This document shows, piece after piece, positions 44,395 through 55,496 of a stretch of DNA of 64,000 nucleotides (positions within the stretch are counted from its first letter, which is position 1; each line of letters begins with the position of its first letter). Both the position numbers and the translations under genes were made by a program. The stretch lies in the NCBI GenBank assembly GCA_037783545.1, contig JBBELK010000003.1, forward strand, positions 372,001 through 436,000, given 5' to 3'. The stretch comes from Henricia sp. BOLD:AAB3569 (lineage: Eukaryota > Echinodermata > Asteroidea > Spinulosida > Echinasteridae). The notes beneath the pieces were generated by a model. It had not been told where the DNA came from, made no database searches, and worked only from the letters and a program-made list of their open reading frames with translations.

Positions 44395-46300
44395 TCGTCA
44401 CACCTTGCATGATCCCTCAGGTCAACGCTGACTCGAGGGAGCACATCGAACGCAACGTTTTGGTGTCTTTAGCGCCCTCAATAGGCATATGCTGTTTTTT
44501 CTTCGTATATTATTTATCGCCGCGAATGCGAAGCGAAGACGTTACGTACACGAAAATCTGAGAATTCTCTCGTCCATATCAACACCCAGAAACCCTTCTT
44601 ATGAAATCTGTTGGCAGATTTGTGTACAAATTGGAAAATACGGTAGGACATTATTTTCTAACAAGAAGAGAAACCAACTGCGAATGACAAAAGCAACTCG
44701 CACTTCGCGCTGGTTTCTACGGCTGGCAACTAACTCGAAGACCACGTGACTTTTCGGAACCAGAATCTGGTTCCGAAAAGTCACGTGACCTTGATTTTTT
44801 TTTTAAATGCTCAAAAAACGGCAAAATTTGACGGCGTACGTAGATTTTCAGGATATATCTAATTTACTCTGGAAAGCGCTTCACAATAATTAATGTAGGC
44901 CTATGGGTCCGGGTCTAGTATTTCGAGCCCAAAATAGCCCAACAAAGCCGGTGTTCCCTTTAAGCGCTCATGCCCATGAGGTATTTATTTAATAACTTTC
45001 TAAAATAACAACTTATTCACACACATACATTTTATATACGCAATATAAGTTGTTATAAACGAAAATTTTATAAAACTTAATTAGTACGCATTTTGTGTTG
45101 TTTAGCAGTTACTAAAAAAGAATAAAACGCTGCATAGTTTAAATATTCCTGAGCGAGGTTCCTAGCGCTCGCTTAGACTGGTTTCCCGTCCACATATTCC
45201 ACACACCAACACGATTATGACTTTGTGAGGATCGACATAGACAGCCGAAGTGTGACGTGGTTGCCATGGCGATTGGCTCTAAACTATCATGGCCGTCGGG
45301 AAAAGTACTATTGGAAAAGCACTGGGACACGGTTTAGTGATTTTTAGTTTAGAGCCAATGCATAGTTCCGACCTGTCAATCAACCGGACCCGTCGACCAA
45401 TCACAACAGAGCCAGCAGAGATCACCCACATAGGTCAAAGTGCAATGTTTGCAACAACATCATGCGATGTTCTGCCCCATACAATTTGTACAGTGTTGTA
45501 TGCGATGTTCCGGGTGAATTTTTGGTTTCAAGGCCGGTCGTTTCGTTGTTCAAAGGTACGAAAGCACGTATTTCATGATATGACATCCCTGTATTAATGG
45601 CCCTTTACTCGGTGTGTTCTGAGATAACTGTCGACCCTGAAACATGAATACCTTTGAGTTTTCTCCAATGAATCTGTGCTTTCCGTTGAAAGTCCCATTG
45701 CTTTGTGCGTTGCCTGTCGCCATTTTTTGCGATAGCGTGTGAGCCATAGAAACAATATCCAAGGGGGCGGGGTTAACTGGGCAAAATCGGAACTATGCAT
45801 TGCCTAGGCAACCAACAAAGGGTGACGTATTCACTTCGGCAGTCTATTGCATGGAAGCGTTTTTTTAGTCAAGAACCTGACTTTACGCCATCGCATCGCG
45901 GATGCCACACAAACTCTTGAGGAATTTCAAATTGTCATCGAAAACAATGTCTCATCATAGTGCTTTCGTTTGTGATAAAATTTTGAAATAAAGACGCACG
46001 ACGTAGAATAAACGCTGCATAGTTTAAATATTCCTGAGCGAGGTTCGCTAGCGCTCGCTTAGACTGGTTTCCCGTCCACATATTCCACACACCAACACGA
46101 TTATGACTTTGTGAGAGAATCTCTCAGATTTTCGTGTACGTCTTCACTTCGCGTTCGCGGCGATATATAATATCTGAAGAAAAAACAGCATAGGCCTATT
46201 GAGGGAGCTAAAGACACAAACACGTTGCGTTCGATGTGCTTCCCCGAGTCAGCGCTCATGCACCTGAGGGATCATGCAAGGTGTGATGAGTCGGGGAATC
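44395..46300. mobile_element. Fold-back/inverted-repeat element, ~190-bp arms, with insertions
   Basis: 'cgtcacaccttgcatgatcc' through 'gatttttcgtgtacg'-type sequence at 44395-44580 mirrors 46110-46290. Inside lie the CACGTGACTTTTCGG MITE (44735-44962), a direct duplication of ~110 bases (45123-45235 and 46008-46118) and a CAATGCATAG MITE (45357-45805). Confidence 0.6.
45357..45805. mobile_element. ~450-bp MITE, CAATGCATAG family
   Basis: CAATGCATAGTTCCGACCTG to AAATCGGAACTATGCATTG. It is inserted in the ATAGACTGCCGAAGTG element (45230-45850): 'agtttagagc' lies at its left and 'cctaggcaacc...tattcacttcgg' at its right. Confidence 0.7.
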
Positions 46301-46984
46301 TGAAACGAGACTGCCGGTGTTAATTGATTCCCGCGAAATACATCGCAATGCACGGTAGGGGAGTCGCTGTTGTCCCAGATTTTATCGCGGGATCGTAAAA
46401 TAAAACAAATCTCAGTATTTTTCGCCACCATCAGCAACGATGATGCGTGTACACATGCAGGCGTGTGCCGGCGTACGTAAACAAACACCCTTTGTCTCCC
46501 GTTGAATTGTGCTTGTTATTATTTATAACCGAACATGTATGTCTTTCAACGCAGCCAATAGACTACCGAAGTGAATAGTACGTACGTCACCCTATATATT
46601 GTCAGTTGCCTATAGGCATTATGCAAAAACGATGCTTTTTTTTGGTAATGATCCGGTATCTCTCCTGTTCATATTCGTATGTGGAATATGAGGTCCGTGA
46701 AATAGTCTTGCGCCCAGTGGTCAGCACACTGTGCCAAAAAATATATATATTATGCACCTTTATAATGTTCCATTATCTGTACATGTATTTAGACTTATGA
46801 CAGAAAAATATTGAAGATGACATAATAATATTGTACCTAACATGTATTGTTTCCACATTCATCTTCCCCGCCTCACTGCGCTGCCCGCCCCCTTAGGATG
46901 GGGATTTTGTCAATCCTCACCTTTTAGGCGGGGTAGCCCCTTGGGGGGAGAGCTTAGTGTGAATACAAACATTAGGAACAATAT

Positions 46985-47100
46985 TGACAGGTCTCTGATT
47001 CGAATCCCGTTAAGGCCCTTACGATTTTTCTCTCATTCCGAGTTTGGGTGTTTCATTTCTATGGTGATTAGGCTCCATACCAGATGTTGCGTTCGTTACT
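46985..47100 (+). repeat. Truncated tRNA-SINE
   Basis: 'gattcgaatcccgttaaggc' and 'atggtgattaggctccatac' match the longer copy just downstream at 47160. The 5' part is missing. Confidence 0.6.
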
Positions 47101-47159
47101 TTGCCCAGTTGCGCTTCCATGCAACACCAAGAAAATAAAGGTCAATAGGGAAAATCTGA

Positions 47160-47325
47160 GGGAGTGCCTAATAGCCCAGCTGGTACAGCATCTGCCCGAT
47201 GAGTCAGAGGTCTCAGATTCGGATCCCGATAAGGCCCTTACAATTTGTTCTCATCCCAAGTTTGGTTGTTTCATTTCCATGGTGATCAGGCACCATACCA
47301 GATGTTGGGTTCGGCCGGCCGGCCG
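47160..47325 (+). repeat. tRNA-derived SINE
   Basis: 'tagcccagctggta' is a near-perfect A box. 'agattcggatcccg' is a B box 35 bases later. The body is 'taaggcccttacaatttg...ggtgatcaggcaccat'. It ends in a GGCCGGCCGGCCGG run. Confidence 0.7.
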
Positions 47326-48369
47326 GAAGCGGCACGCAAATAATTGTTTGGTTTTTTTTAGACATGGGATAATAATACGTGGACTTGAAACCAGTCTGAT
47401 AGACGTCACTCGAAGTTGCTAGTTGTTTTCGGAACTGACATTCAACATTAAAATAAACGATTTGTACAGTGTACATGTATATGTATACGAGGTTCAGAAA
47501 CCAGTCTAAACTCTTAATCTTGAGGGCGCTGAACAAAGTCGACGAGTAAAAAGCTGCACTCACTCAGTCTTTATCAGGCCAGCAGGTTGTGTAAACAAAC
47601 GCACGTGTTTGTTATCTTTGCTTTTTTGGACTTTGAACAAGATTCTCGTCTGCTGTTACACCAAAGACAACAACAAATTGGCACGATCGATTTTGCTTGC
47701 ATTCGTTCATCTTCGTCAACGACGTCGCGTTCCTATTCTCCAGGATAAAGTCGCCGCCTGTTATGTGCATTGCAGTTTCGAAGCCTAGCCGAGTGTCTTG
47801 TCAGAATCAGATACGTTGTCGTTGATATTATTTTGGTAATAATTTAGTACTCGGACCTCACTAATTTTGCCTTAAAATGATTTATTATACATCAATAAGT
47901 GCAAATCTAATGAAGAAACCAAAATTTGGAGGGGACAAAATATGAAGAATTTACTAGGAAAAACTTATAATATTTCTGAGTTGTCCCATAGTGCATGAGG
48001 GCTTAGGCCTATGTGACGTCCGACTTGTAAATTATTTCCGTTATTTTTATACACGGAAACAATTGAGAAGTTGATCATGGATTCAGACCTTGTGCACAAA
48101 ACATATGGGATTGGCTTAAAGTGCTTTTTAAGAAAATCTTTCATTTTTCCTACTCTTAAATAAATGTGTGTTTTTCTACTAAAATCTGCACTTAACTGGT
48201 GCTTGATAAGTAATTTTAACTTCTCACTTCTTACCGTCATTTTAAGGAGGAAATAGTGATGTCCAACTTGGACATATTTCTTGCCCACATTTGGAAAAGA
48301 AATTGTCAGCATGCCTATCATTCAGTTCACCTCACGTATTAAAGTTATTCGATTTTAAACGCGTATCTA

Positions 48370-49199
48370 ATGCTCTTCAGTATTAAAGGGCCGTCAAATG
48401 TTGTCAGCATTTTCACAACATTCCCTGCTCCCGAAATACTACTTATCAACATGTTTTGTAACTACCATGAAATGTCAACATTTTACAGTGAATGTATTGT
48501 AAAGTCATACACTGCCCCCGACCCCCTCCCACGCCTTTCTATGCTTTGTAGAATTGTAAACATTTTAGCAACGGGAAGGCACATCCTTGATGAAAGTTTA
48601 ATTCGGGAAAAGATTGACGCTATTCTCAATAAGTGTTGGAGATTGCAGAAGTTTTCAAGTATAGGAAAACCACCTCATGCACCAAAAATAACAAGGGCTG
48701 AAAGGGAAACTTGTCAACTAGCTGTGAGGTTGACAAACAAACTGCCTCTAGTGCATCTACATATGGAACGAGCAAATGCAGTAAACTTGTTTTTAGGAAA
48801 CACATACATGTATAGTGATCATTAAAAAAAAAAGCAATAAAATTACAAATTCTTTCATAAAGCCCGGTTCATACTTCATGCGAACGCGAACGCGAATGCG
48901 AATTTGACGTCACAACGATTGTTTCGCGCAGCGAATTCGCAAAAAGTTGAACTAGTTTCAACTTGCGCGAATGTTCGCCGCGAAATGTTTGACGTCACAT
49001 TGACGTGAGATTCGCGTTCGCGTTTGCTTTCGCGTGAAGTATGAACCGGGCTTTATAATAACAATTATCTGTTTCTTTATTTTACAGATCGAATGCACCC
49101 CCAGGATTTGTGCCATGCATGACCAAGACGAAAAAGGGACTGAATATAACGGGACGGAGGTATGAGCGACAGTTTTACTTTTGTAAGCCAATGTTTTAG
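48370..49199 (+). CDS. Possible two-exon gene, unknown protein (183 residues)
   Basis: Exon 48370-48809 (MLFSIKGPSNVV ... NAVNLFLGNTY) has donor ACAT/gtatag in phase 2. Exon 49088-49199, with acceptor TTTTACAG, continues in frame as SNAPPGFVPCMTKTKKGLNI ... FYFCKPMF and a stop. The join makes an Ile codon. The 278-base intron is mostly a MITE (48858-49055). The sequence is not low-complexity and has balanced composition. An acceptor CTTCAG at 48379 means the ATG may instead be inside a longer upstream exon set. I recognise no domain. It could be a captured gene fragment. Confidence 0.4.
48858..49055. mobile_element. 198-bp MITE AAAGCCCGGTTCATACTTC
   Basis: Mirrored ends AAAGCCCGGTTCATACTTC / GAAGTATGAACCGGGCTTT, with inner 'gcgaacgcgaacgcg' and 'tgacgtcac' mirrors. 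It fills the intron of the putative gene at 48370-49199. Confidence 0.8.
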
Positions 49200-49326
49200 C
49201 CAGAGCGGTGTCTGGGTGGTATGCATTTCTGACAAACATTAACTAAGAAAGCATTGACGTATGCATCGTGTTTAAAGTAGCCAACACTGTTCCGTTTCAG
49301 TGATTTCTTTTAGGTCCAAGGAGACC

Positions 49327-49490
49327 AGCAGTCGATTTCACGAAAAATTGCGTAGCTTGCGCAGCTTTTGAAAATGGCGGAAGCCCAATAGGCTTGCGTG
49401 TAATTATCATAGGAATGTTGCGCAGCTTACGCAATAAAAAGTTGCGCAAGCGGGCTTACGCAGTGCGTAAGGATTCGTGAAATCGGCTGC
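49327..49490. mobile_element. ~160-bp MITE AGCAGTCGATTTCACGAA
   Basis: AGCAGTCGATTTCACGAA is mirrored by TTCGTGAAATCGGCTGCT. Inner 'gcgtagcttgcgcagc' and 'gcgcaagcgggcttacgc' also mirror. Its right tip directly abuts the left tip of the Harbinger element. Confidence 0.75.
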
Positions 49491-50460
49491 TAGGCCCTAT
49501 TTCATAAAACTATTTAGGAACATTCCTAATTAATTGTTCCTAAATCATTTAGGAACAATTTATTTGGGAAAATTCCTAACTTAGGCATGATTAATTATCC
49601 TAAGTTAGGAACAATAAGTTGAGAATTTATAAAAAGTTCCTATCTTTATAGTAAGTGAAAGAGACTGTGTGACCTTTGACCCATGTGTTCACTTGAAAAG
49701 TTTCCAGAGAGCGGCCATTTGTTTTCTTCAAACAGTCCTAATTTATGTAAGTACTTGCTTCATATCTCAATATTCAATGAATATTAGTTTAGTATAAGAT
49801 TAAAAATGATAATTGTAATACACATGGAGGGAGTGTCATCTTCCAGGTAAATCAGAAAGTTGCATTTTAGGTAGATTTTAGCCTCGGTTAGTGCATCAAA
49901 TTAACACACTAAACTCCCCTATACAAATGCATACAAAAACTTGTGTTGGTAAATATTAAACTGTGCAGTGTTACATAGGCCTAACTTTTGCAGAAAACTT
50001 CCTTTTCTGTTCAAGCTTCTAGGCTTTCCTGATTTAGATTAAAGGGCATTTTCTGTATAGGCCCTGCCTAGGCCTAGGCTAGCACAGGTTGGACTTCGTA
50101 CTGCATACTAGGCCTACTAAAGTCCTATATAATATATGCAATGAAGTCGTAATGCAATGACGTCCAACCTGGGCTAGCCTAGGCCTAGCCTACACACTAA
50201 ACAAAGATTTGAATTAGAAACAGATAGGCCTAGACTAATCTAAATAATGTCAAAATTTGAAAAAAATCGCTACCTTTGAATGGTTTTAGGCAGGAGAATT
50301 TTATACATTTTTTTTTTTTTGTCACGCTAAACATGCTAGTATTTTCTTCCTTTATGCATACAGTATCAGTTTTGAAACACTTTTATAGAGCATTCAGAAC
50401 TAGGTGTTTATCTTATATCTTAAATTTTTCTTTTTGCTTCTTTGTGCGCAGTTGATACAT

Positions 50461-53400
50461 ATGGAGCCTGGTGATGAAATGGATGGGCCTACTCTCCAAA
50501 ATTCTCAGGTATGAAGCACACTAATTATTAAGCCCTTTAAGTTCCTGTCATTTGTTTAAATTATATTTGAATTTGTTTTCCCCTTAATCTCACATTTTGT
50601 TTCTAACCTTTCCCACAGGATCAACTGCGGAGAAATCCAAATTTTTCTGAGGCGGAGAAGGTTGTGATCCTGCAGTTTGTACAGGATCACAAACGCCAGC
50701 TAATGGGTAAAGCTGGCCGGCCTGGTCACGGAGATGATAAGGTAAATGTGTGTGAGCTGTTAAACTAAAGGGCAACATAATTTTTGGACTGGAAGGGGGC
50801 TTTACATGTAGCACATTAAATTGAACAGTTAGCATCGATTTGACAAATAGAAAAAGAAGTCAAAGGTACGTCATTGCGTACAGTTTTGTCCGAAATCAAC
50901 ATTTTAGGTTGTATTCATAAATACCTTAGACAGTTTACGTATCCCTATTGGCTGAAAGCATAACACATGGGCAGTTTTAAACAAGCGATAAATGCCCAGT
51001 CAGTCTTAAACACTTTTAAGCCTTAATTGCTCACAGCCGCGCCCACACCCTGGGCAGCGCGCGTATGGAACATGCGCACATGCGCACAAACTGCACGCTC
51101 CGGAAAGCAAATTGTGCACTGTGACAAGTACCTGGTCGCGTGCGTGTACAACCCGCTTGCATTACGCAAAACGCGCGTGATCGAAAAAAAAAACTCAACG
51201 CACAACTACATTTAGCAGTTCATACGAATGTGGTAGAAAAAAAAGTGAATTCATGCAAAACATAGCAAAATGACAGGCTAATTTTTGTGAGTTTTATGGA
51301 TTAACACAAAAAGGTATTTATGAATGGGATTAAAAGTGGGTTTGGCCAGTTTTAAACAATCCGTTTAAAACCGGCTAGGGTCCTGGGCGCTGATAACCAC
51401 TATAGACGCCTGGGACCGTAGCATGTTTTAAACGTATGTTTAAGACTGGCCAACCCTACTTTTAATCCCTAAATTATAATTAGGTAACCGGTGACGTGAT
51501 CTTGATGTTAGACAAATGTCAGGAACCTTAATCGTAATAAGACTGTACAAAGTTTCAAGTTCGAACCTTGTTTTGTTTTTTAGTATTACTTTTTGTCAAA
51601 AAATTCACTTTTTTTCTTCAAATGACATGTATTGTAAATAGGTATACTCGAGATTCCTACTCTAAGGTTGGATCAGGTTTTAAGTCCGTACCTTATTCCA
51701 TTTTTTTGTTAGACTGCTTTTTTGATCATTCAATTCGAAGAAGCATTAATTAACAGATTCACCCGCCCCTTTACTTTAAAAAGTCAAAATTGTTATTATG
51801 TTATTATGGTTTTCTCTTTTAGGTTGAAGAAAGGAAAGCTGCATCCTGGAAGAAATGTGCAGCTGCTGTTAATCAAGTTGGCGGAAACAACAGGGATTGG
51901 CGGAAAGTTAAAAAACAATGGCAAAGCCTACAGGACAAGGCAAAAAGGACCAAGCACAGTATGGGACGGACAGGTAATATAAATAAACTTTTCATACATT
52001 CTTAACATTAACACTATCAACCAAGGGCCATCCCATTCAAATGTTATCAACCCGGGACTCCAATATTTTTATGCATGCACTGTTTACTAGTATAGACAGT
52101 GTAAGTCTCGCGGCGGGTCACACTTCCGGGGACCAGTCGGGGAATGCCAATGGGCAGATGGTGTTTTAACTTTGCGATAATCTTCTTTGAATTATCACTT
52201 TACCGTACCGCGTTTGTAAATGCCTAGACGCCAATAAATGGAAAAAGCACCTTAAAATCTATCGATACAATAAATAAAACGTAGAAAATGTTGTCCGCCT
52301 TTGTCAGAAACAAATAAAAATGTTTGACCTTTTGCAAGTACATACGTGTACATGTACCTTTACAAATGGCAGGCTCGCTGGCTTGGTGCATTTAGAAATA
52401 TTAGTGTTGGTAAATCAAATATCCAGTTCAAACGTCAACATGAACATTCACATCTGTTGAGAGTAGATATAACCACCAAAAATGGTACAACAAAAAAAAG
52501 TCGCTGCATGTGTTCAAACTTATATCAAAGGTCCCCAGAAGTCGACGAGTCTCGCGGAGTCCCGTATGTGTCTATATTTGCACAGTAGCACTTTAATGTC
52601 AAGAATATCGAAATAAACACAGATGACCTACCCAAACTAATTTTAAGAGTCGGTGATCCCCTCCCCTCCATTCTTAAATTAACATTGGCAGGTGATCGAG
52701 GGCCATTTGGGATGACTGCAACAGAAGAGATGGGCACTACACAAGAGCGATGTATTTTGCATCGAGCCATCCCTTTTATAGGACATCAAATGCAAATATT
52801 TCACTTTAGTTTTGATAGATTGATTGCTTGAAGAGGTGTCTACCTAGCAGTAATTTAACGAGAAAGAGAGAGATAGCAGTTTAAGTTAAAAATAAGATAT
52901 TGTGAGTGCCATGTAACCCCATGTTCAATGCCTGAAGTGTGACATGTAAAAATGCTTGTATATGTATACATCTTTGCTACTGTAATATTTTATTTAATTT
53001 TTATAGGAGGTGGACCCATGCCTAAGACCTCGGCCTCAACAGAGCTGGCCATGGAAGTTATGGCCAGAGAGTCTCTGGAAGGGATCCGAGGCAAGGGGAC
53101 GGAGCTGGATCCAACTGGACAATTCTCACCGGAAGTGTCACAGGTAGCAATGCATGTATTATATACCTCATGCGTAGATTCCTGTCATCTGATTGGTTAA
53201 AAGTTTGAATTAGCTAGACCCCGCGAGTGGGCATAGTCTATTATGTGGTAGAAATTCATGGGTACAACTCAGGGCTTGAAATTAACGGATGCCACGGAGG
53301 CCATTGCCTCTGTTGCCCCTGCTCTTTGCCTTGGTGCCCTTTTGCAATCCTCCCATATATTTTTTCATTTTCCAATGGAAGTGCCCTTCTTAAACTCCAA

Positions 53401-53857
53401 AACACGACTCCAAAAACAGAAATGGCAGTGCCCTTTCAGTGACGAATTTGAAGTCCTGCAACTATACACTGTTTTTGCAAGCATTTTAAGTACACCTTAA
53501 ATGCATACATTACATGATAACTTTTTTATAATCTAGGGTTCTTTGCAAGAATCTATAGAGGATCCAGCTCCGTCAACCTCCAGACAGCCCTCGAATCCTG
53601 GGACAGCAGCAGTTGCAGCTGATTCATCTGTTGCTGTAGCTGCGCTACAGCAACAGATGAATCAGTTGCAAAACCAAATGGAAACAATAACAGCACATCC
53701 TTCAACCCTGCAGAGAGCCACTGAAATAAGGCAACTAAAATTTCAGGAAGAACTTTTAAAATTAGAGAGGAGTAAAGTCAATCTTCAGAAAAAAATGCTG
53801 ACAGTGTTTGAGTCTGGTGCAGTTTGTGCGATGTTCAACGCAATGTCGGAACAGTAA
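50461..53857 (+). CDS. Harbinger Myb/SANT-like DNA-binding protein, 5 exons
   Basis: Exons are 50461-50508, 50619-50741, 51823-51973, 53007-53143 and 53537-53857 (stop included). All have GT-AG ends and compatible phases, giving 259 residues. Residues 17-107 form a Myb/SANT (NAIF1-like, trihelix) domain: NFSEAEKVVILQFVQDHK, then ASWKKCAAAVNQVGGNNRDW and RKVKKQWQSLQDKAKR, with three Trp and the basic last helix. A linker rich in Ser, Pro and Ala follows, then a C-terminal coiled coil with AALQQQMNQLQNQME and ELLKLERSKVNLQKK. In known systems this partner binds the element ends and brings the transposase into the nucleus. Intron 2 holds a fragment of the 5052 family and intron 4 the 189-bp CAGGGCTTG element. 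Confidence 0.85.
53270..53458. mobile_element. 189-bp element, CAGGGCTTG ends, 5-bp CAACT duplication
   Basis: CAGGGCTTGAAATTAACGG to TTTGAAGTCCTG. CAACT is repeated exactly at 53265-53269 and 53459-53463. The interior has 'tgccctt' repeats. It lies inside intron 4 of the Harbinger Myb-like gene. Confidence 0.85.
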
Positions 53858-54538
53858 CATTAGTTTGGGAACTCTGGAAGCAGTGGAAAAACATTGTTAA
53901 CTTGGCTCCACAGAGACTGGGTCTGATGATTGAAATTGCTCCTCTCCGATTTAATTGGGTCATTCCATGAAAACAGAACACATCTTGACACCTATGGGGT
54001 TGATTTTTCATAGTAACCACACTTCAGAGAATGATTACCCTCAGCATATAAATAATACATACTGTGCATGTATGGCCTTATGAATTAAACACCACATTTA
54101 TCTGTTGATACTACCCAAAACATAACGAGAATTTCTAATAATGCGTACTGCGATATTCTAATAATTTATAAAGGCAAGTGTGACTTTTGAAACTTTCGCT
54201 CAAAATAAAACAAATTTCTCCCACAAAGTAATTTAAATCGATAAAGTCCAGGTTATACGTACAGCTGGGTAAAATCACCAACTACCTTTTACAGAAAGAA
54301 GCTTGTCAAAAAGACTTTAAATGTAATCGCAAGAGTTGAAAAATTTCAATTCCGATGGCAAAACTAACTTTTGTAAGCATATTTAGCCTCAGATCATTTC
54401 CACATTCTTTTTTGGAGTCGATTCCGGAAATTCTATAGTCGCCCAAGCCTAGTACATCCCAGTGTTTTCCCCCTAAACCCCCCACCCCCAGTGTAATGAT
54501 GTAAGAGAATTTAAAGCCTGGCGTTATTACATGTTTTT

Positions 54539-54692
54539 CGAAGACCCAGGTGGGGACATTTAAGTATTTTTTTAGTTTTTTTATTATGTACGTACGTGAT
54601 AATAGTACGTACGTTTGTGATAATTTAATACGTACGTACATAATAAATAAAACAAACAAGCACAATATTTAAATGTCCCCTCTAGGTCTTCG
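54539..54692. mobile_element. 154-bp TA element (CGAAGACCC family)
   Basis: CGAAGACCCAGGTGGGGACAT to ATGTCCCCTCTAGGTCTTCG, with a short tacgtacg core. The right flank is TA and the left flank TT. It sits in the spacer of the Harbinger element. Confidence 0.75.
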
Positions 54693-55011
54693 TATGTTTT
54701 TGCAGTGACCCACAATTTTACTTCAAGAGTTGACAAGAAAAACCAAGCTAAACGTGTTGGTAGCAATGGCAACAAACACCACAAACGTTTCCTGTATAAA
54801 GTAGTACCTTGTGACAGAAATTTCCAACTGACGTTTTTTACCATTCATTTCAATGCAAAACCTACACTCCTTTAGCCATGCTTTGCCCATGCTTCGCTCG
54901 GAGACGAGCAAGCTAAAGTGGGTCATGCAAAGCACGGCTAAAGGTGTGTACGCAAAAAAAAGCATGGAATATTAAGGTTTTATGAAGTACATACATGTAT
55001 TATTGTATCTA

Positions 55012-55295
55012 AGGCCCGCTTCAAACGTCGCGCTTATGCCATGTCGAATTAAATTTAACTTGATTTTTTTAATTCGACACGGCACAAGCACGACGTTTGA
55101 AGCCATTTGGCTCGGCAAAATGAGTTCGACACGACAGAAGATTTTAGCTCGACAGGGGTCTGCCGTGCTAACTCAATTTAGTGCAGCACAAGCACGGCTT
55201 AGCTTCAAACGTCGTGCTTCTGCCGTGTCGAATAAACAAATCGGGTTAAATTTGATTCGACACGGCATAAGGGCGACGTTTGAAGCGGGCCTTAG
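55012..55295. mobile_element. 284-bp MITE AAGGCCCGCTTCAAACGTCG
   Basis: Mirrored ends with repeated 'gtcgaattaaattt' and 'tgccgtg' words inside. A partial relative lies at 60045-60112. It is nested in the Harbinger spacer, just below the transposase stop codon. Confidence 0.8.
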
Positions 55296-55496
55296 GTACT
55301 TTACCAAGCAATACCGGTACATTGTACGTATTGTTTGATTATGTAATGGTGTTGTTTTTGGAATTTGTAAATAAAAATTCTTCTGCAAATGATATAAATG
55401 GGCTTTAAAAGTAACCCCCTTTTCATTAAGTTTTGCCTTTTCACCCTTTGAAATGTCAAACATGTGTATGAGTGGCTAGCCTTCGTGGTAAAATAA

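Noticed and set aside
45123-46118. Short direct repeats that might be taken for terminal repeats of a retroelement
   Set aside because: Only ~110 bases, no coding interior, no primer site or TG...CA ends. Internal content is MITEs.
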